Shown here in pieces: positions 57,179 through 64,000 of a DNA stretch of 64,000 nucleotides. How positions within the stretch are numbered: position 1 is the stretch's first letter; each line of letters opens with the position of its first letter. A program made the position numbers and the translations under genes. The DNA is from Diplosphaera chodatii (Eukaryota; Chlorophyta; Trebouxiophyceae; Prasiolales; Stichococcaceae). The notes below the pieces were generated by a model that had not been told where the DNA came from, ran no database searches, and was given only the letters and a program-made list of their open reading frames with translations. The DNA lies in contig JAALGY010000031.1 in NCBI GenBank assembly GCA_032358165.1, positions 2,108,001 through 2,172,000 on the forward strand, given 5' to 3'.

Positions 57179-58673
57179 GCAGTGTGCACAGGGCCGGCGC
57201 CGCAGCAGCAGTGCCTGCAGCTTGTATCAGCAATACCAGCCTGCCACGGTCTGGAGTGCTGTTCGGTCTTGTGTGCTGATTTGCATTTGCTTGAAACATG
57301 AACTTCTCCTCCTCGGCGTGCGTGCATCGGCGATGCAAAGCCCTGCATTTGGTCAGCATCATGCAACTCCTGCCAGCGATCGTGACCTCAACATCTGCCC
57401 TGCTCATTCTTCGCACCGCGCCCAACTGACAGATCAACAGTCAGGAGCAGCGAGCGACACAGCACCCCGTGTTTTACCATCAGCCGCCGAGCCGGCGAGA
57501 TGATGTCAGCAGTGCATGCATCCGGGGTGCAGGCCCAGTGCAGGCCGCCTTCCAGCCGTAAGCAGCAGTGCAGCAGCTTCAGGCCGTTCTCATCTGTCAG
57601 TTCACGGCGTGCGACGGCGCCAGCGGCACCACTGCTGCACAGCAGATTGGCACTGTTTGCCCCGGCTGCGCTCGGCGGTACGAGATCCTTTTGTATGACG
57701 AGAACAGGCGCAGCAATGAGCATGCATACAACAATTTCATTGTAACAGCCAGGCGACTGCTTCCTGATGACGTAGGTGCCGACGACCCTAAGGAGGAGCC
57801 CAAGCTCACACGGGAGACTGAGCCTGACGAGTGCGCTGCTGCAGTCATGCGGCAGCTTGACTGATGTCGGCCTGATGATCAAGTCAACTTCTGCACAATC
57901 GGTGGTGCCACTGACGTCGCAAGCTCTGCAGGTTTTGGCAGACGCCGTCCGAGGCGAAGGGCCAGAATCCCGCAAAGGACCCTCTCGCCATCATAGGTGC
58001 CCCATTGGAACGCCCCTGCGTCTGGCGCCCGTATGGTCATGCGATGTGTGCAGTAGTGCACTGCCAGACCGACTAAGACCCGCACTGTTCTGCTCTGTAG
58101 GGATCCTTGGCATCCTCTTTCCGGTGCAGCGTCCACTGCCTTGAACTTGAAGGCTTCCTTCTCTGCCAAGCTCTGTCGTGAAGGCCTCGCACAATGCCAT
58201 GGAGTCAACGTGTGCAAATAGCTCAGATGATGCACACACACTGATCGGATTTGTGCATGGTGCGCAGTTCATCCTTTTGGGAATAGCCATTGCCACTGGC
58301 TATGTTGACGTCAGCAACTATCGGTGAGTGGTCCGCCATCATGCAGCCAGCACCTCCATCAAGAGCAGTTGCATCGCGGGCATGGTGCATGCCGTGTAGA
58401 CCTTACCGTGCCACCAAGTGTTATGGCAGATTGACTGACTGACCTTCTCACTGCTTTGGCAGGTATGGCAGGCATTGACAAACAGCCAGCAACCATGGTG
58501 TGGCACTCTGGATGAGTGATGGCACTCGTGCCACCGAGGCGCGTAGTACAGGGGCTTTGATTAAATCAGAAATGAGTGTCTTGAGCAATTGGCAATGAAT
58601 GATGCTGGTATCAGCAGCAGTTTACTGTTATACAGAAGTGTCAGAACGTCCGACTGTCATCCTGGCCGCACGC
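57179..58673. other. Ambiguous 1.5 kb; possible small + gene
   Basis: Frames are open on both strands. On + the best-looking pieces are a cysteine-bearing exon after an acceptor at ~57600 (VCPGCARRYEILLYDENRRS, donor GTAGGT at ~57772), a segment at ~57937 (FWQTPSEAKGQNPAKDPLAI) and a hydrophobic segment at ~58220-58322 (GFVHGAQFILLGIAIATGYV) ending in a good GTGAGT donor. On - a 195-codon frame covers 57975-57388 and a 120-codon frame covers 58241-57879. I could not join either set into a coherent protein, so no CDS is called. Confidence 0.3.
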
Positions 58674-61600
58674 TCAGAATGCAAAAGGATCTTCGTCTTC
58701 CTCGAAAGACATCATCCCTGTCTGCTTCATGTCCTGGCGGGAGACAACAATATATCGGCAATGGTGTGCAGTTTTGTTCAGTTGTCTGCCCTTGAAGGTT
58801 GCAGAATGGCAGATTGGCAATGGTGGAGCACAGCGGTTGCAAAGCTCATGAAATTGCGCCCACCTTCAGCTCGTAGTCTGAAGGAAGCTCATAAAAGTCA
58901 TCTCGTGCTGCCTCTTCGTCTGGCTTGAGTAGCCTGAATGACCTGCATCACCAAGGTGCTACACATCACGGCGCAATGTGGTGTATGTCACACAAATGCT
59001 GCCAGTGCGATTGAGCGCCTGCCAATGAATCGAACATGCGCCAGGCGCACTTGTTGACCAGGACCAGATAGACCGTGAAGATGATTGGCACTTGCAGCTT
59101 GACCGGGAACAGGTTCATCTGCCCATACTTCTGCATGAACTTGCCGACCTACAGAACATCACGGTCATACACATGTGCGCTCAAGTCGTGCCTGCTTTGC
59201 ATGTAGAATGCGTTACTTGTGGCAAGATGTTGAGCTGAGAATACAGTCAGCAGCAGGCATACCCTCTTCAGGTACTTGTTGGCGTAGCCAATGACGTCCA
59301 TTATGGGCAGCAGCTGCTGCAGGGAGAGTGGGAAGTCCTGCGCCATCCAACACCTCGCCTGCGATTGCAACCCCGCAAAAATCCACGTACGTAAGTCCCA
59401 TGCCGCAACCAGTCCCTGTGTCAGGCAGGAACGTTGGCGCGACAACACAAACGAACAGGGCATGGCGCAGCTGCACATACCGTGATCTTCCTGCCGCCCT
59501 TCTTTTGCGCTGCTGCCTCTGCCGCTGCTGCTGCTGCCTCAATCTCCTGTACAAGCATGAAGTGAGCTGATCACAGCTGACAGGCTGCAACGCTAAACAG
59601 CAGATTTGCAATGCCCGCATGCGCTGCAGTATGTGTTGGTTTATTTACATAGGCATGAGCACCTCTTCTGTGGCGTCATTGTCGAGTGCACCCAGACCAT
59701 CCTTGCCGACACTCGTCCCATTCATGCTGAGGGGGTCTGCGACAGGTCAAGCAGGTTACCCCTTGGTCACCTTCATATGCACGTGTTCTGCAAATTCATT
59801 GTATCGACAATGACACCCAAGCACACCGCACACATCGGACAACCTCTCACCGATTGGTACGGACACGCTGCGGTCCTCTGCCATGCTGAGCTGCAAGTAG
59901 TCCTCGAAGGTGGCGTCGGGCGGCACCACCTGAGCGGCAGCACACCCTCATCACGCCAGCAGGGCAGAGGCTGCCCCTGGGCATGAACTTGCGAAGACAC
60001 GGGGGCGAATGCAGTCGAGCCTTGACTGCCCCACCATGGTTGCTTTGGCGGTGGTGACTGCCACCAGCTTGCCTGTTGCCTGATATACCTACGCAGCCAA
60101 CCCATTGTTACCGGCAACCGCTCTCAGATGCTCTCTCTCTGCTCACGCACGACATGTATGTTGGCAAAGCAGAAAGAGTCTTGTGACATCACGCTCGGCC
60201 GCATGGTGACCTGTGTGCGCCAGCCCCCAATCTTCTCAGTCGACGCCCTGCCAAGGAGCGTTTTCGCGGGCTTGAAGTGGAAGTCCGACATCCGCATCTT
60301 CGTCTTGCCAGGCCCCTCACTCATCAGGCCGTGCACCTGCAGTGTGCAAGCCCCTCCCCAGTACTGAGAGACTGCCCGACGCTCAGAAGCAACATGTGCG
60401 CTTTGCACCAGTGGATATATTGCACAAGAGCGCCTGCAATGTATGCCGATTTGAGATATGCAACGTGCATTCGCGTGTCCTACCTCGGCCTTACGGTCCC
60501 GCTTGGCAGCCTTCTTCTCCTTCTGCAGGTCGATGTAGGTGCGCTTGTCCCGGTCCAGCAGCAGCACTCGCGCTGGCTGCTGGCTGCCATCGAACAGCAG
60601 GCTGAAGGCTGCGCAGGATGACAGACTCAATGACGACACACCGCAGGCCACACCAGTTGCCACAGCGCCAAACGTCATCAGTTAAGGTTTGCTGTGTCAC
60701 CGTTTGAATGCTGTATCACCGCTTGATGCGCATGTTTACCATGTGAGACAGGCAGATATCGGCCAGCCAGAACAGATCGCTGGAAAAGGGAAAACTGCGC
60801 ACCGCCTCGCTTCCACTGGGGCAGCATGCCGGCGGACTCCTTGTCCACGCCCATCAGCGAGCCGTCCACCCGCACCCGCAGCCCGCGCTTCCACACCTGC
60901 ATCGATTCTGACACGACTGCACTTGGCAGCACGCCTGCATGTGCTGCGCAGGGCATTGCGGTGTGGCCTGTGCACATCACGAGCACTGACTGCCACAGAA
61001 TTTATGATGATGTGGCAGCTGCTCGTGCAGGCAGAATTTCGGCGGGGTTTCATCGGATGCCGCACCTGATATGTGTCGTGCGGGGCGTACTTGCGCAGCA
61101 GAAAGCCAAAGACTGGGCTGCCAAGCTCCCACTGGAGCTGCAGCAAGCACAAAGGTCCAAGTCATCATCATACAGTGCGCGGATCGACAAAAGTCAGAGC
61201 CCAACTGATAGAGGCTCCTCGGGCACCGCTGTGCAAGAAGCTCAAATGGCCACTCACGCTGAGATTGTGGTCTGGCATGTCACGCATGCTGGTCAGCAGG
61301 CCTTTCCGCTTGGCCTTCACCGTCGCCTTCATCTGGTCCACCTGAAACATGCACATTCAATTGAGGCTACTATGCAGTGCAGTGCAGTGCTGACGGGCAC
61401 ATTCACATCTTAACAACATGGTGCTTTGTGCTGACACAGGGCATAGTCCATGCACAAAGCAGACGCACCATGCCGAAGTACAACACCTCTGCCTGAATGC
61501 GATCAAGAACACTGATCAGCGATGCATGCGTGCAGCTGCGCCAGTCTGAGACTCGAGACTCTAGGCCAACAACAGCAATCACTGCATGTGCGCAGCAGCC

Positions 61601-62183
61601 ACAGCGACGGTCCACACCAGCTCGCTGTTCTTCAAAGACACCGCCTCGTCCAGCGCAACCCAGCCGCGCAAGTTCTGCTTCATGACCGGGAAGCCAAAGC
61701 CGATGAGAAACCGCACGGTTGCCACACTCTGCCGCAGCGCCGCGACATGCAGCACCTGCCACCGACGTGGTCATCCCCATCAGCGTCAGCACTAAGAGAC
61801 GCAGCACTGCAGATCAGCGTGAAGAGGGACTGACAGGAAGCCGTGTGTGGACAGAGTGAATGCGCAGCATCCCACCGTGTTGCCCTGCAAGTCGAAGCCT
61901 TCCCGCTGCTCCTCTGTCATGCCCTCCAGAAGCTGCTGCAGCCGCTCGATGTCGCCATAGAAGGCGGCTCTGCAGGGCAACGATGCTAATAAGCCGGCAG
62001 CTGTGCACATGTCGATCAATGGCCAGACCCGTTGCAGCGACCTCGTCAAGCTCACGCATGGGCTGGGTACTCCGCCGTCATGTCGTCGTCCAGCTGCCTG
62101 TCTGCGTCATAGAAGGCTGCATCCTCTCCATCCGATCCCTCCGCTGACCGTGATGTGGCCGCCGCACCCCCAGTGTCTGCCAT
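58674..62183 (-). CDS. ANKRD13: ANKRD13-like ankyrin repeat / GPCR-chaperone domain protein
   Basis: ANKRD13 proteins bind ubiquitinated membrane cargo and act in endocytic sorting. The start at 62183 opens an acidic N-terminus (MADTGGAAATSRSAEGS). Ankyrin repeats follow: AAFYGDIERLQQLLEGM (~61970) and LHVAALRQSVATVRFLIGFG with LRGWVALDEAVSLKNSELVW (~61750-61600). The GPCR-chaperone domain begins with LTSMRDMPDHNLS (~61280), LQWELGSPVFGFLLRKYAPH (~61140), VWKRGLRVRVDGSLMG (~60890), SLLFDGSQQPARVLLLDRDK (~60600) and MRMSDFHFKPAKTLLGR (~60290). It continues as FPLSLQQLLPIMDVIGYANK (~59330) and LFPVKLQVPIIFTVYLVLVN (~59100), the family's signature end. An acidic tail finishes MSFEEDEDPFAF at 58674, with a DPF motif of the endocytic-adaptor type. 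TFEDYLQLSMAEDRS (~59910) is only weakly UIM-like. Confidence 0.82.
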
Positions 62184-63062
62184 GCATGTGCGCACTCGTC
62201 AGTCATTAACGTCAATGAATCAACGGAAGCTGGTCATCGCGGATGACCAAGGACGCAGACAATGGTTGACGTGTGACACCTGCATCGACCCAGTCCTCTC
62301 CGTCACTAGAGTTGTCCGCCAGATGCGCAGGCAGCGCCATGGTGGCAACGGTGTCAACCTGCATGCTGGCGCCGCTAGATGCACATGTGATGACTCAAGC
62401 TTCCAAATGCATCAAGCATGGCGATGGACGACACAAGAGATGATGCACGGCCCTCTTTAGAACATCGATGCACTCATAGTATCAATGTGTCCGTAGCCCC
62501 TCGGAGCACGGGGAGGCAATAGGGTCGTTGTCCTCTTCTGACTCGTATTGCAAGCCTCCAGCTTGTTATCTGCATCGGACACTTTCCTGGATGACTGCAC
62601 CCTGGTATAGACAGTGCTCAAGCTGGCTTCAGGGTGGGGCTCCAACTACTTCCTGCACCCATGGCATTGAACTCACCTCACTGGCGGATCAGTCAGGGAT
62701 CAGTTGCCGTCAGCCTTACCATACCGAAAAGAGGTTCCTCAGTGTTTCTCGCCTGCATGTTATGTAGTTCCAAGTGTGCATTTATGAAACTTTACAGTAC
62801 CATGAAGCTAACATGTACACAACATGCCGCATGCCATTTCACCGTCAATACCAGCCTGAATCAATGCCGAAACATGACAGACAGACTCTGCAGTAGCAGC
62901 TGATGTTTGTAGTGCCACCAGAAGGTTGGCAGGTGCCATCATACAAAATCGGAATGGACCAAGCAACTGGGATGGACTGCAGATGAAACAAACCTCCGTG
63001 TGACCAATAGGGGAAACCTGAGCATCAAAGCAGCGGTGCACTTTGGGCGATACAAAGGGTCG
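62184..63062. other. Intergenic, no gene seen
   Basis: This lies between the start of the ANKRD13-like gene and the 3' end of the next - gene. Frames are short on both strands. It presumably contains the ANKRD13-like promoter. Confidence 0.4.
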
Positions 63063-64000
63063 TCACTTTCCTGGCAGCAGCCAGTCGGGGCTGTCAGGCA
63101 CAGCCTGTCTGCTGGTAGTGGATCCTGGTGGCACGACAGCCTTGGCTGCTGCTGCCTCTGGCGGCAGCAAGCGGGCGCCTTCAGGTAAGCTGCTCGAGTC
63201 TGCCTGGAGGCATGTAGCTTCAGCCGACGCAGTTGTACCGACTGCAGCGCCGGCTGCATCTGTGATAGCTGTGGTGGGTGGCATATGTGCTTCAGTCGCC
63301 ACCGTAGCATCTGACTGCTCGGCACCCATTGTTGCTGGAGACGCGCCCACTGCTAGCACGTCATTGGCTGCCTGTGCTGGCACATCATCGGCCATCTGCC
63401 GCAGGACGGCCTGTGGCTCATCCTGCAGAGGCTGTGCAGTGGCCGGGGCTGACCCCCCACCGTCTGTTCCTGGCTGCTCCTCCGACAGCTGCCACTGTTC
63501 GGCCAGCAGCCCCTGCAGCTGGTAGCCCTGCAACACACCTCTCCCTGAGCGTCTGGCACAGTGTGCACATACTGTGCGGCTTGAGGAATGCGGTCAGCAA
63601 TGCACTGTAGTACCCATGCAGTATATACGGCACATTGCCAGCGCCACAGATGCTGACAGTGCTGTCATTAGCGCCGAGGACGCCTGACAGCTGGATGGCC
63701 GGTCCCACGCTCACCTGACTGCGTGCCTCATCGCCGGGCGTCAGAGCCGCCAGCGCCGCCGCCAGCGCATCCATGATGGCGGCCCTGGCCCCAAGCGACA
63801 CGTCCAGCTTGGCAGCAGCCTTGGCATTGCGTGCGAGCGCCGCGAACCACGGCAGCACAAGCTGCAGCGCCTCCTGCCTCTGCAACATTGGCAGTGAATG
63901 CCTTCAGATCCGCACGGCGCTGAGCAAGGCAATCGTAGCCCTTCACTCGGCACACTGAGGCCACACAATGTCTCCACAGCTGCGATGCGGCCCTGTACTG
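63063..64000 (-). CDS. 3' part of an unidentified helical-repeat protein (runs off the right edge)
   Basis: Not recognised. From the right edge on - the exons read VQGRIAAVETLCGLS, then after a TGCAG acceptor RQEALQLVLPWFAALARNAK with IMDALAAALAALTPGDEARS (~63880-63715) ending at a GTGAGC donor, then GYQLQGLLAEQWQLSEEQPG (~63530) and an Ala/Thr/Pro-rich tail to the stop at 63063. Paired amphipathic helices suggest ARM/HEAT-type repeats. An intermediate exon near 63690-63600 (QLSGVLGANDSTVSICGAGN) is possible but uncertain. The N-terminus lies outside the window, so the function cannot be assigned. Confidence 0.5.

Noticed and set aside
63063..63960. Separate small proteins in the right-edge region
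   Set aside because: TGCAG acceptors and GTGAGC donors link the pieces as exons of one larger - gene whose 5' part lies beyond the window.

Overview
This window is nuclear DNA of a eukaryote, most likely a chlorophyte green alga of the trebouxiophyte kind. The evidence is: dense, intron-rich genes on both strands; G+C-rich codons; Ala/Gln-rich low-complexity protein tails; acceptors that are very often TGCAG; a TGTAA-type poly(A) signal; and a gene set mixing plant-type and general eukaryotic families. I see no rRNA, tRNA, CRISPR array, transposon or viral gene. Gene spans below run from start codon to stop codon and contain introns; exons were joined by eye from reading frame, splice sites and family conservation.

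Layout. 0.56-9.0 kb (+): one gene joining a cellulose-synthase-like GT2 glycosyltransferase to a GH9 endoglucanase-like domain whose catalytic motifs are all altered. 9.8-12.3 kb (-): coiled-coil protein. 13.4-14.5 kb (+): CIA30/NDUFAF1 complex I assembly factor. 15.0-16.3 kb (+): small coiled-coil protein. 17.0-19.9 kb (-): ELL-type RNA polymerase II elongation factor, divergent from 20.5-39.3 kb (+): a very large VPS13 (chorein) lipid-transfer protein that fills almost a third of the window. 39.7-41.0 kb (-): hemerythrin (HHE) protein. 42.0-50.9 kb (-): JmjN/JmjC/C5HC2 histone demethylase. 52.3-54.3 kb (+): signal-anchored PAN/Apple-like protein. 54.6-56.6 kb (-): C2orf69-family mitochondrial hydrolase-like protein. 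56.9-57.2 kb (-): ribosomal protein uL30m. 58.7-62.2 kb (-): ANKRD13-like ankyrin/GPCR-chaperone protein. 63.1-64 kb (-): the 3' part of an unidentified helical-repeat protein.

There is no operon logic; neighbours are mostly unrelated housekeeping genes. Three encode or probably encode mitochondrial proteins (CIA30, C2orf69, uL30m), two act on transcription or chromatin (ELL, JmjC), and two on membrane traffic (VPS13, ANKRD13). The standout is the cellulose synthase-GH9 fusion. An in-frame 52-nt intron ties the last synthase membrane helix to the GH9 domain, yet that domain has lost the paired catalytic aspartates, the His-His-Arg motif and the acid glutamate. It therefore looks like a tethered pseudo-cellulase.
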